From: Candidatus Poribacteria bacterium
GTDB lineage: Bacteria > Poribacteria > WGA-4E > PCPOR2b
NCBI GenBank assembly: GCA_022822005.1
Contig: JAJECO010000044.1
Location: 186,001-250,000 of the forward strand
Reading direction: 5' to 3'
DNA: 64,000 bases
The number at the start of each line of letters is the position of its first letter. Position 1 is the first letter of the stretch. A program made the translations under genes and the position numbers. Under the pieces are notes generated by a model. That model saw nothing but the letters and a program-made list of their open reading frames with translations, did not search any database and was not told where the DNA came from. Below, piece after piece: positions 16,238 through 24,146 of the stretch.

Positions 16238-17365
16238 ATGTCCAAAACCTATAGCGCAGCCGTCATTGGATCGACCGGTAAGGGCAACTATGGACATCGC
16301 CTGGATACTGCGTTCCATATTGATAACGTTGAACTGGTCGCTATTGCTGACGTCAATCCCGAAGGACTTGCGGATGTCGGGAAGCGGCTCGGTATTGATC
16401 GACTTTACCGCGACTACCGGCAGATGCTTGAGAAAGAGAAACCTGATTTCGTCAGTATTGCGCCGGGTTGGGTTACAGAACGGGTGCCGATGATTGAAGC
16501 CGCTGCGGCGGCAGGGTGCCACATCTACTGTGAGAAACCGGTGGCGGGCAGCCTCGCTGAAGTCGATACGATCGTTGCCGCCTGTCAAAGTGCAAAGGTG
16601 AAGATGGCGGTCGCCCATCAGTGGCGTGCGATGTTCCCGATCCAGCGGCTCATCGAAGATGTGAAAGCCGGTAAGTTCGGAAAATTGCTTCGCGTCCGGG
16701 CCCGTCCAAAAGATGACAGTCGGGGCGGCGGCGAAGAATTGCTCCTACACGGCACGCATCTGTTCGACCTGATGATGGCTTTTGCCGGTGAACCGCGCTG
16801 GGCGAGCGGTCATGTCGCCGTCGGTGATCGGGATGCGACAACGGACGATACAGGCGAGGGCAATGCGCCTGTCGGTCCCATCATCGGTGATTCTATTTCA
16901 GCGATGTTCGGTTTCGATAAGGGTGTCCGAGGCTTCTTCGAATCCACCGCTGGTTTGGCTATTCCCGGCGAATCAAATTTTGATAACCTGTACGGGCTAT
17001 CCCTTGAATGCGAACGGGCATCGTTGGAACTCCGCGAACCGGGCGATGTCTACATCTATCCTGCGCCACGGGTGTTGCCCGACGTTAAGGATCTCGCTTG
17101 GGAACGGGCCTGGATACCGGAATGGCACGAGCGCTCCGAACATGTACCGGCGCTGCTACGGAAGAACTGGTTGAGCATAGGCAACAGAATCCTTACACGG
17201 GACCTGGTAGATGCCGTTGAAACCAATCGTGAACCGCTCTCAAGTATCCGTATGGTCCGTTTCGTGAACGAGATGGTTGAGGGGGTCTATAGTTCGCACC
17301 TGTTGGGCGGGGGGCGAGTCCCTATCCCGCTGGCTGAACGGGCGCACCCGCTCGGTGACTTATAA
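16238..17365 (+). CDS. Gfo/Idh/MocA family oxidoreductase
   Basis: A 375-residue NAD(P)-dependent dehydrogenase, usually acting on sugars, inositols or their derivatives. The N-terminal Rossmann fold starts AAVIGSTGKGNYGH. The family motif CEKPVA places the catalytic Lys at about residue 100, followed by the alpha/beta C-terminal domain with HGTHLFDLMMAFAGEP. The specific substrate is unknown; the region between residues 185 and 215 is Asp/Gly-rich and not typical. It converges on the ABC permease gene at 17375 and stands alone on its strand, with partial MITE sequence upstream. Confidence 0.87.
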   Translation: MSKTYSAAVIGSTGKGNYGHRLDTAFHIDNVELVAIADVNPEGLADVGKRLGIDRLYRDYRQMLEKEKPDFVSIAPGWVTERVPMIEAAAAAGCHIYCEKPVAGSLAEVDTIVAACQSAKVKMAVAHQWRAMFPIQRLIEDVKAGKFGKLLRVRARPKDDSRGGGEELLLHGTHLFDLMMAFAGEPRWASGHVAVGDRDATTDDTGEGNAPVGPIIGDSISAMFGFDKGVRGFFESTAGLAIPGESNFDNLYGLSLECERASLELREPGDVYIYPAPRVLPDVKDLAWERAWIPEWHERSEHVPALLRKNWLSIGNRILTRDLVDAVETNREPLSSIRMVRFVNEMVEGVYSSHLLGGGRVPIPLAERAHPLGDL

Positions 17366-17374
17366 AAGCATCCC

Positions 17375-18478
17375 CTATTCTGACGTTCTGCGCCTGCTGA
17401 AGCCTTCAGCACAGACCAGCAGCAAAATAAGCACACCTTGGATAATCAGAAACAGTTCTCTCGGTACATTCGTCAAGATCTCGATATCCAATGCGCCCTT
17501 CCTCAACGCACCGAACAGGAGTGCGCCGAAAAGGACACCGTAAGGATGGTTCCTGCCGAGCAGTGCGACCGCGATGCCGGTGAATCCGAAGCCGGGTGAG
17601 AAGTTGTCCAGAAAACGGTAGCGGTAGCCCATCACCTCCCACACGCCAGCGAAACCCGCGACTATCCCACTCAGCGCCATCGTCCAGACCGTCACCCTCG
17701 GTACGTCAATGCCGCCATAGGTGGCGACCTCCGGGGCATTGCCTACGAAACGAATCTCGTATCCCCATTTGGTGCGCGTCAACAGAAACTGTGTCAGCAC
17801 AATTAGCCCGAGCGCGATGAAAAGCGTAACGTTTAGGGGGTTACTCGGCGGGAGCGTTGAGGTGAAAGCTGCCAGACGTGGTAGACGCGCCGCTTCGTGG
17901 ATCAGGGGGGTGTGCGGTGACATCTGACCCGGTGCCTTATAGACCTCGATGACAAGGTAGTTGGTCAACGCGATGGCGATGAAGTTCAGCATGATGGTGT
18001 TGATGACTTCATGTACGCCGTATCGCGCTTTGAGTATCCCCGGTATCGCTCCCCACAGTCCGCCTGCCAGGGCTGCGGCTATTAAGCAGGCGGGTATGAT
18101 AACCCAGCCGCCGCCCCAGTTCAGGTGAAATCCCATCCATGCTGCGGCGAATCCTGCGAGATATAGCTGCCCCTCACAGCCGATATTGAAGAGCCCGCCC
18201 TTGAACCCCAGCATGACCGCAAGACCGGTGAAGATTAACGGGGTCGCATTGAATAGAACGTAACCGAAATCGTCGAGGCTGCCGAAGACGCTCTGCCATA
18301 ACAGTCCGTAGACTTCAAAGGGGTTCTCGCCGAAAAAGAGAATTAAGATACCACCGAGCAGGAATGCTGTGCAGAGTGCGAGGAAGGTGGGGAGTAGGCG
18401 GGGCGACAGATCGCCTGTAAAACGTGACAGGTGAGACGTTATGCCTGATGCGTAATTTGCGAGTCTGCTCATTCCCAT
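17375..18478 (-). CDS. ABC transporter permease, simple sugar/nucleoside (BPD_transp_2) type
   Basis: A 367-residue inner-membrane permease of the branched-chain/nucleoside import type (similar to YufP/NupP-like proteins). Hallmarks are NPFEVYGLLWQSVFG near residue 53, the FNATPLIFTGLAVMLGFKGG and FNIGCEGQLYLAGF segments, and the C-terminal GFGFTGIAVALLGRNHPYGV and FLIIQGVLILL. It would form the pore with an ATPase, a second permease and a lipoprotein, none of which is next to it. Its ATG shares one base with the TAA of the upstream aminotransferase, so translation is coupled. Import of a purine nucleoside or related amine is possible. Confidence 0.85.
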   Translation of the reverse strand: MGMSRLANYASGITSHLSRFTGDLSPRLLPTFLALCTAFLLGGILILFFGENPFEVYGLLWQSVFGSLDDFGYVLFNATPLIFTGLAVMLGFKGGLFNIGCEGQLYLAGFAAAWMGFHLNWGGGWVIIPACLIAAALAGGLWGAIPGILKARYGVHEVINTIMLNFIAIALTNYLVIEVYKAPGQMSPHTPLIHEAARLPRLAAFTSTLPPSNPLNVTLFIALGLIVLTQFLLTRTKWGYEIRFVGNAPEVATYGGIDVPRVTVWTMALSGIVAGFAGVWEVMGYRYRFLDNFSPGFGFTGIAVALLGRNHPYGVLFGALLFGALRKGALDIEILTNVPRELFLIIQGVLILLLVCAEGFSRRRTSE

Positions 18479-19617
18479 TACTCTGACAACGCCGTTAGCA
18501 AGCGCCCCACGTCCGCGCTTCCGTTATAGAGGTGGGTTGAGATCCGCATCCGACCGAACTCTCCCCAACACAGCACTCCCATCTCCGCTAACCGCGTCTG
18601 CATCGCCGCTGCATCTTTAACGAGGAAGCAGGTGTTTCCTGAACGCGCGGATCGGTTCTGTGGGCTGATGACCGTGAACCCCAGCTCCTTGAGTCCAGCA
18701 CTTACCTGTTCGGACAACGTGCGAGCGTGATCGGAGATGCGCTCGATTCCAATCGAGAGGAGGACCTCCAACGCTTGATCGAGGTGCATCACCACCATCA
18801 TTGATGGATTGCCCGGTTCCAGTCGTTCGGGCATCGGCAGCTCCTCGACTTCCGGTGTGCGCACCGCCTCTTGGGCGGGCCAGACTGCCAGATTATGCCA
18901 GCCGAAACTGGTCGATGCTGTCTGTCTTTCCGCCTTCTCGCTCAGGTACATGGGGGCAACGCCGTGGGTGGCGAGTAGCCACTTGTAGCTGCTGCTGACG
19001 GTCAGATCGGTCAATCCTGCGGGCACATCCACAACGCCTGCAGCGTGGGTGGCATCCACCGCAAAGAGAGCGTTCCTTTGTCGAAGCCCTTCGGAGAGTT
19101 GTTCGATGTTCAGGCATTGTCCCGTATAGAAACTGACTTGACTCACCGCCAAGACCCGCGTCCGTTCGTCCACCGCATCCAGCAGATCCGTCTCGCCCAC
19201 AAGCCAATCGCGATGCGGGACCAGTCGCACCTCCACCCCGTGGGCGCGAAGGTCTCTCCAAGCGTAGGCGACGGAGGGGAACTCCAAGTTGGTGGTTACC
19301 ACGTTGTCTCCGTCTCGCCAGTCCAGACCGCGTGCGAGCCAATTCATCCCCTCCGCTGCTGAGGGCATAAACGCGATCCGATCCGATGGCACACGCCACA
19401 GTTCACCCATCCTGCTTCTACACCGTTCCCCGCGGGCGTAGATCTCTTCCCGTCCATCGTGTCCCGCGCTCTTCAAACGGGCGAATTCGGCGTACACCGC
19501 CTCTTGTGCCTTCAGCCAAGGGGCTTCGCCGCCCGTGCAGAGATGGGTTACGCCTTCTAATCCTACAAATTGGTCGGGGGCGATGAGTGGTTCGATGTGT
19601 GTGTCGGAGCGGTTCAT
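18478..19617 (-). CDS. Class V aminotransferase (PLP-dependent)
   Basis: A 379-residue fold-type I PLP enzyme of the class V aminotransferase/cysteine desulfurase-like family. The Schiff-base lysine is Lys212 in SSSYKWLLATHG, and the pocket includes FAVDATHAAG (residues 185-194) and EFPSVAYAW (112-120). The ATG at 19617 (after AAAGGAAA) is preferred to a start 28 codons upstream. The gene is translationally coupled to the ABC permease, which suggests that the transported compound may be the amino donor, acceptor or product. Isopenicillin-N epimerase-like annotation would be common for this family, but the reaction is not defined. Confidence 0.83.
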   Translation of the reverse strand: MNRSDTHIEPLIAPDQFVGLEGVTHLCTGGEAPWLKAQEAVYAEFARLKSAGHDGREEIYARGERCRSRMGELWRVPSDRIAFMPSAAEGMNWLARGLDWRDGDNVVTTNLEFPSVAYAWRDLRAHGVEVRLVPHRDWLVGETDLLDAVDERTRVLAVSQVSFYTGQCLNIEQLSEGLRQRNALFAVDATHAAGVVDVPAGLTDLTVSSSYKWLLATHGVAPMYLSEKAERQTASTSFGWHNLAVWPAQEAVRTPEVEELPMPERLEPGNPSMMVVMHLDQALEVLLSIGIERISDHARTLSEQVSAGLKELGFTVISPQNRSARSGNTCFLVKDAAAMQTRLAEMGVLCWGEFGRMRISTHLYNGSADVGRLLTALSE

Positions 19618-19780
19618 GTGGGTTTCCTTTGCGCCTCGTAGCGTTCGCGGATATGGATATGTCAACGTCGGGATTATAGCAATAGTTCGCTTGGAATACA
19701 ACGCAAAACTTCAACGAGGCCGCACCCGTTCCTCCGAAATCTTTCACTTTAGCGTTGAGGGAATCTTTGGGTTCTGCTAA

Positions 19781-20858
19781 AATAGCGCAAGTTGCTATTG
19801 ATGTGAAATGTCACGAAACGGGAAAATGGGAACTGAATTGGGCGCTTCACGGCTCGCAGTGTATTGACAAATCCCCTGCACACGCGCAAAGATGGCTTGG
19901 ATATGCCTATCCAAGCCGAGCAGGAAGGCCTCCCTCTTCCGCTCGCAGTGTATTGACAAATCCACTGCATACCTACGAAGATGGTTTGGATATGTCTATC
20001 CAAGTTGCTTTGAACTCTCGGCGAAGCCGGAGCCGAGCGTAAGGCCCCATCTCCCGCTCGCGCTGGATTGACAAATCCAGCGCAATGTGGACTCCTACTG
20101 AAAATTATAGAGCATGAGGAGGGCTTACCCTTTTGGGGAAATAAATGTCTAATTGGAGACCTAACTTCCGTCCTGGAAATCTCTACTTTGTCACGACGAA
20201 AGCTGTTGACTATGCTCACCTCTTCCAACATGATGTCGTCAAGCGTTTGCTGGTAGATACCCTTGATTGTTTCCATCTTCAAAAACGGATGCAGCTTTTC
20301 TGTTTTGTTATCATGCCGAATCATCTGCACTATATTGCACAATTTTCTGCTACCGATCCATTATCCAGCGTTCTCAGGGACTTCAAACGACAGACCGCTG
20401 ATCGACTGATTCGACATTTGAAGGTAGAGAAAAAACAAACTGTACTTCATAAACTTCAAGCAAAAGTGAAACGACGCGAAAAGCAGACTTATAAAATCTG
20501 GGAAGACGGATACAATGCCAAAGATGTAGTATCTGAAACTTTCTTGCTCCAGAAAATGGAGTATATTCACAATAATCCGTGCCAACCGCATTGGGGGTTA
20601 AGTAAACGTCCCGAAAATTATATCTGGTCAAGTGCTGGCTTTTATCTCACCAATTCACCGTGTATTATTCCGATTGATGATGTACGCAAACTGCTCAGGT
20701 AACGCGATAATGGCTTGGATATGTCTATCCAAGCCGAGCGAGAAGGCCTCCCTCTTCCGCTCGCAGTGGATTGACAAATCCCCTGCATACCTACGAAGAT
20801 GGTTTGGATATGTCTATCCAAGCCGAGCGGGTGTGACACCTAGCAACTTGCGTTAAAA
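19781..20858. mobile_element. RAYT-bearing unit bounded by inverted ends and flanked by palindromes
   Basis: The left boundary carries TAGCGCAAGTTGCTA (19783-19797) and the right CTAGCAACTTGCGTTA (20839-20854), an inverted repeat equal to the ends of the small MITEs at 7785, 20859, 21028 and 62446. Three paired palindrome cassettes (AGTGkATTGACAAATCC-type and TTGGATATGyCTATCCAA-type) lie left of the transposase gene and two lie right of it. The arrangement resembles a REP/BIME cluster around its own RAYT. Confidence 0.6.
20145..20702 (+). CDS. REP-associated tyrosine transposase (RAYT, Y1/HUH family)
   Basis: A 185-residue single-domain Y1 transposase. The HUH metal-binding motif is His60-Leu-His62 in FVIMPNHLHYIAQ, and the catalytic nucleophile is Tyr140 in QKMEYIHNNP. 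Other family marks are FRPGNLYFVTTKA at the N terminus and WSSAGFY near the C terminus. RAYTs cut and rejoin single-stranded DNA at REP hairpins. The gene is intact and surrounded on both sides by palindromes, and small elements with the same ends occur at five or more other sites, so it is the best candidate for mobilising them. The ATG at 20145 follows a weakly conserved leader GGGGAAATAA. Confidence 0.9.
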   Translation: MSNWRPNFRPGNLYFVTTKAVDYAHLFQHDVVKRLLVDTLDCFHLQKRMQLFCFVIMPNHLHYIAQFSATDPLSSVLRDFKRQTADRLIRHLKVEKKQTVLHKLQAKVKRREKQTYKIWEDGYNAKDVVSETFLLQKMEYIHNNPCQPHWGLSKRPENYIWSSAGFYLTNSPCIIPIDDVRKLLR

Positions 20859-21027
20859 TAACCTAAGTCGCTAATTATAAGAAAACGGTTCAAACCGAGG
20901 AATAAACGCTAAAGTTACCCCATCACCGCTCACAGTGGATTGACAAATCCACTGCGTATTTACAAAGATGGCTTGGATATGTCTATCCAAGCCGAGCGGG
21001 TGTGACACCTAGCAACCTGCGTTAAAA
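20859..21027. mobile_element. RAYT-family MITE, tandem copy 1
   Basis: 169 bp from TAACCTAAGTCGCTAATTAT to CTAGCAACCTGCGTTAAAA, with the palindromes CAGTGGATTGACAAATCCACTG and CTTGGATATGTCTATCCAAG inside. The next 170 bp are an almost identical head-to-tail copy. Confidence 0.75.
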
Positions 21028-21197
21028 TAACCTAAGTCGCTAGTTATAAGAAAACGGTTCAAACGGGGCGAATAAACGCTAAAGTCACCCCATCACCGCT
21101 CACAGTGGATTGACAAATCCACTGCACACGCGCAAAGATGGCTTGGATATGTCTATCCAAGCCGAGCGGGTGTGACACCTAGCAACCTGCGTTAAAA
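21028..21197. mobile_element. RAYT-family MITE, tandem copy 2
   Basis: A head-to-tail duplicate of 20859-21027 with a few substitutions (TAGTTATAAG, CACACGCGCAAAG). It ends directly before the first in-frame ATG of the DUF6807 gene, so this element supplies that gene's immediate upstream DNA. Confidence 0.75.
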
Positions 21198-21216
21198 TAT
21201 GAAAGAGACACATGAT

Positions 21217-22140
21217 ATGCAATCCTTCTCCATTGAAAGCGATGCGATTTCGCTGCCGCGCGGGGCGTGGGCAAAAGCACATCGGCTAAACATAGGTTGG
21301 CATGGGAGGCACATTGCGGCGCTGAGTCAGGGCGAATATCGCGCCTATCTGTTCCCCGTGTACACCCCGGCGGGATTCGCCGTGACCTCTGAGTGTCCGA
21401 TAGATCACCCGCACCACAACTCGCTTTGGATCGGTGCCGATCATTTCCACTGCCACCTGCCCTTCTCGACGAACGCTTATGAGGAAGCGACCTATAACTT
21501 CTACGTCAACGATACCTTTCAGGGGCGCGCACCGGGTCATATCGTCAGCGTTTCGGTGGAGGAGACCGAGGTGTCGGAAACCCATCTCCGACTCATACAA
21601 ACACTCAACTGGCAAGGTCCGTCCGAATGGGGCGCGCCGCAGGGGCGGATCCTCGCGGTTGAAACCCGGACCATCGATATCTATCCCGGCGAGACAGCGA
21701 ACCTCATCGACATCCGTTCCCAACTGAGTCCAACCGATTGGGATATCAAAATCGGACCGACGCGCCACGCCTATTTCGGTGTGCGTATGGTCGAATCACT
21801 GCGTGCTACTGCCGGCGCAACCCTCATCGACTCTGAAAGGCGTTCCGGGGGCGCGGCGATAAGCGGTGAGATCTCCGACTGGGTGGACTGTTCAGGACAG
21901 GTTGCTGCGGACAGGTATGCGGGTGTCGCGTTGTTTCGGTATCCTTCTACAGTTAGCGCGTCTTGGTATATTGCCGACTGGGGGACGATGGCGGTGAATC
22001 CGTTTGCGGAGGAGGGGCGAATGATCCAACACGGCGAGGTGCTCGATTTGGCGGTACGGGTCGTCGTCCACGATGGGGACGCAGAAACGGCGGGGATTGA
22101 GGGGTTGTATCAGCGCTTCATCCAAGAGGTGGAGAACTAG
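21217..22140 (+). CDS. DUF6807 (PmoA-like) family protein
   Basis: A 307-residue protein of the DUF6807 family (PF14100, formerly named PmoA). It has the family hallmark DHPHHNSLWIGADHFH near residue 70, and later TRHAYFGVR and SWYIADWGTMAVNPF. The fold is thought to be galactose-mutarotase-like and members often lie near sugar dehydrogenase genes, so a role in sugar catabolism is likely; the activity is uncharacterised. An ATG at 21199 is possible, but the one at 21217 has GAAAGAG 9 nt before it and gives the more family-like N terminus. A RAYT-family MITE abuts the gene. Confidence 0.8.
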   Translation: MQSFSIESDAISLPRGAWAKAHRLNIGWHGRHIAALSQGEYRAYLFPVYTPAGFAVTSECPIDHPHHNSLWIGADHFHCHLPFSTNAYEEATYNFYVNDTFQGRAPGHIVSVSVEETEVSETHLRLIQTLNWQGPSEWGAPQGRILAVETRTIDIYPGETANLIDIRSQLSPTDWDIKIGPTRHAYFGVRMVESLRATAGATLIDSERRSGGAAISGEISDWVDCSGQVAADRYAGVALFRYPSTVSASWYIADWGTMAVNPFAEEGRMIQHGEVLDLAVRVVVHDGDAETAGIEGLYQRFIQEVEN

Positions 22141-22159
22141 CAAAAAAAGAAAGTGAAGC

Positions 22160-22465
22160 CTAACGCTGCTGGGCTTCCATATACGCCCGCAAGACTGCGT
22201 TCATGCGTGTCTGATAGCCGCTTCCGTGAGATTTGAACCACTCTAAAACATCGCTATCTACACGCAATGATATGGCGCGCTTCGGTTGTGGTATCACGAC
22301 TTCGGCATTTGCCCAAAATGCCTCGTCCGTTGGCTGGGCGTCCGCATCTGATGCGGCTGCTTCTTCAATCTCGGACTCAGTCATATTTTTGATATGTTCC
22401 CAATCTGTCTGTGAATCCTTGGGGAGGTTATCTAAGGAATATCTCAAGGTATTTTTTTCTTTCAC
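22160..22465 (-). CDS. BrnA-like antitoxin, orphan
   Basis: A 101-residue protein. GTG at 22465 with AAGGAGAG upstream gives MKEKNTLRYSLDNLP, which resembles BrnA N termini. Longer frames start at TTG or ATG without a ribosome binding site. The C-terminal part KRAISLRVDSDVLEWFKSHG and YQTRMNAVLRAYMEAQ is the ribbon-helix-helix-type DNA-binding domain of BrnA (PF14384), which neutralises the BrnT ribonuclease and represses its own promoter. No brnT lies upstream (22466-22702) or downstream, so the antitoxin is alone. It may be a relic, a trans-acting antitoxin or a plain regulator. Confidence 0.75.
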   Translation of the reverse strand: MKEKNTLRYSLDNLPKDSQTDWEHIKNMTESEIEEAAASDADAQPTDEAFWANAEVVIPQPKRAISLRVDSDVLEWFKSHGSGYQTRMNAVLRAYMEAQQR

Positions 22466-22490
22466 GGCGATTTGCTCTCCTTGCTGGATA

Positions 22491-22510
22491 GTATACATTC
22501 TGTGTATACA
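22491..22510. promoter_or_regulatory. Possible BrnA operator (GTATACA direct repeat)
   Basis: GTATACATTCTGTGTATACA contains two GTATACA copies 13 nt apart, each with the palindromic core GTATAC, just upstream of the BrnA-like gene. BrnA proteins are known autorepressors; binding here is inferred. Confidence 0.35.
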
Positions 22511-22571
22511 AATATCAATGGTGTAGTAACGCAATGCATAAAACGTAGATGGCTGGCTTTGCGCTTTTTTA

Positions 22572-22601
22572 TTGACGCATCGGCATATTTTTGGCTACAA
22601 T
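22572..22601 (+). promoter_or_regulatory. Promoter for the transaldolase gene
   Basis: TTGACG (22572-22577), an 18-nt spacer and TACAAT (22596-22601) match sigma-70 boxes at 5 of 6 positions each, about 100 nt before the ATG at 22703. Confidence 0.5.
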
Positions 22602-22702
22602 TTTTGGGGTAATTCTTTTCTTTTTTCCCGCAGTTATCGTCTAATCTCTTACGTCAAACGAACGTTACCTGAGTGTTCATCTACACAAGGAGGATATTGA
22701 TT

Positions 22703-23434
22703 ATGGGAGCAAATGGAGCTGTACCGAAAGCCCGTTCTGAAGGTCGGGGACCGACCATCTGGCTCGCTGGCACCCCCGACGAGTTGGAACCGATGATGTC
22801 GCTGGGTATTGCCGGCATTGTTACTAATACCGTCGTGCTTAATCAGTACGCCAAGGAGTACGGTTCAGCTATCGACCTAATCAAAGCGTATCTCGACATA
22901 ACCGACAAGCCTGTGGTCATGGAAATTGATGGTCACACGGTTGAGGAACTGCTCGCGGTCGGAAAGGTTTTTAGTGACCTGTCGGATCAGATTATCCTGA
23001 AAATTCCGTGCACGTTCAACGCGCTCAAAGCCTTCAGCGTCCTGAAAGCGGAGGGGGTCGAGACCTTCTGCACAACGGTCTTCTCCTTGACCCAAGCCGC
23101 TGCGGTGGCGCAAGCCGGTGTCGATCACATCCTGCCGTTCTGTGATCCGGTCAAGGCGGTGGGCGGCGATCCAACCCAACTGATCCGTGAATGTGCGCAG
23201 ATGTTCAGCGGCTGGGAACACCGCCCCTTCATCATGGCGGCACTCGTCCGCTCGGTGGAGACAGCTCACGCTGCCTTCCGCGACGGTGCTGATGAACTCG
23301 TCACCATGTCCACAGTCTACCGTGAGATGATGGACAGTCCGCTCACCGAGCAGTGGAACAAAACCTTCTTGGACGAGTGGGTCGATATGCACGAGAATGG
23401 ATTGCTTGAGGGTGTGCCGGTCACGCTCCATTGA
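22703..23434 (+). CDS. Transaldolase/fructose-6-phosphate aldolase-like enzyme
   Basis: A 243-residue TIM-barrel aldolase of the small transaldolase (FSA/TalC) type, in the cytoplasm. The Schiff-base lysine is Lys100 in QIILKIPCT, and EGVETFCTTVFSLTQA (residues 112-127) is the family segment that follows. The ATG at 22703 has a strong AAGGAGG 8 nt upstream; the frame extends 10 codons further without such a signal. The enzyme transfers dihydroxyacetone units between sugar phosphates or condenses dihydroxyacetone with an aldehyde. It is monocistronic, with its own promoter (22572) and terminator (23501). Confidence 0.85.
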   Translation: MGANGAVPKARSEGRGPTIWLAGTPDELEPMMSLGIAGIVTNTVVLNQYAKEYGSAIDLIKAYLDITDKPVVMEIDGHTVEELLAVGKVFSDLSDQIILKIPCTFNALKAFSVLKAEGVETFCTTVFSLTQAAAVAQAGVDHILPFCDPVKAVGGDPTQLIRECAQMFSGWEHRPFIMAALVRSVETAHAAFRDGADELVTMSTVYREMMDSPLTEQWNKTFLDEWVDMHENGLLEGVPVTLH

Positions 23435-23500
23435 AGTGCACTCCTTCTTCCTATCAATGATGATAAAAATGCTTGAGGGATTTTCCTGCCTCGACACATG

Positions 23501-23531
23501 AGACGAATGGTTCAATCCATTCGTCTTTTTT
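23501..23531 (+). terminator. Rho-independent terminator
   Basis: AGACGAATGG (23501-23510) pairs with CCATTCGTCT (23517-23526) around a TTCAAT loop, followed by a T tract. It is nearly identical in sequence to the terminator at 25784-25814. Confidence 0.88.
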
Positions 23532-23572
23532 ATTTTATGGTGAACAATAGAAATGAGTATACATATTAACCT

Positions 23573-23845
23573 CTGGTGCTAGTTAGTGAGAGGGTCTTTC
23601 CCACATTGTTGAAAGCGTTCATTGATTCAGTAGGGTAGCTCATTGATTCGTCTTAGGTTCTACCCTTTGGCTGCACATGTCGCCCCTCCGGGGCTTTGGG
23701 GTATTTGTTTATCCATGTACTATAAACATGTCGCCCCTCCGGGGCTAAAGGCACCGAAGATCCAATAGTTTTCATGTTTCACAGCCTGTCCCGATTTATC
23801 GGGGCATCACGTTTGACGTTATCAATAGCTGCAAACTAACACCAG
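23573..23845. mobile_element. MITE-like element with CTGGTG(C/T)TAGTT ends
   Basis: The ends are CTGGTGCTAGTT (23573-23584) and AACTAACACCAG (23834-23845), inverted with one mismatch. It carries two CATGTCGCCCCTCCGGGGCT hairpins (23676-23695, 23727-23746) and a CCCGATTTATCGGG palindrome. A shorter copy is at 28276-28467. No coding capacity. Confidence 0.65.
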
Positions 23846-23950
23846 TGGTTATTATTCAAATGTATCAGTAATTATAATTTTTACCATAAAAACAGATAGA
23901 CACTTTCGCTCCTCATGTTTGGTAGGCGCTGTTTCCAACTGCGCTTATTC

Positions 23951-23971
23951 GGTGCGGTTAGAAACCGCACC
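23951..23971. repeat. Hairpin GGTGCGGTT-AGA-AACCGCACC
   Basis: A perfect 9-bp stem with a 3-nt loop, followed by TACC and preceded by GGTAGGCGCTGTTTCCAAC. A relative, GGCGCAGTTGGAAACAGCGCC plus TACC, lies near 29782. The rest of 23846-24146 is AT-rich with no gene seen and should hold the promoter of the next gene. Confidence 0.6.
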
Positions 23972-24146
23972 TACCGGTGTGCTAACCCAGATTTTTCTAA
24001 CCCCAGTAGTCGAGGTTTGCTCACCGCGCCGATTGGCAGTGTCTAAGTAATTCTAAAATCTACCATAATTTCGCAGAATCATAAAAAAGTGCTAGAAAAA
24101 ATCGCAGAACGGTGTTTTATAGAGTGTAAGGGAGGAATCAAGAACA

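Noticed and set aside
19749..20342. 197-codon minus-strand frame across the RAYT upstream region
   Set aside because: It only translates palindromic cassettes and the antisense of the RAYT gene.
19850..21170. CRISPR-like spacing of repeats
   Set aside because: Units are about 170 bp with two different palindromes each and no unique spacers or cas genes.
22466..22702. Possible brnT toxin gene upstream of the BrnA-like gene
   Set aside because: No frame of suitable length with BrnT features in either direction.
23501..23530. tRNA-like GGTTCAATCC sequence
   Set aside because: It is the loop of a terminator; no acceptor stem, anticodon arm or D arm around it. The same holds at 25790.
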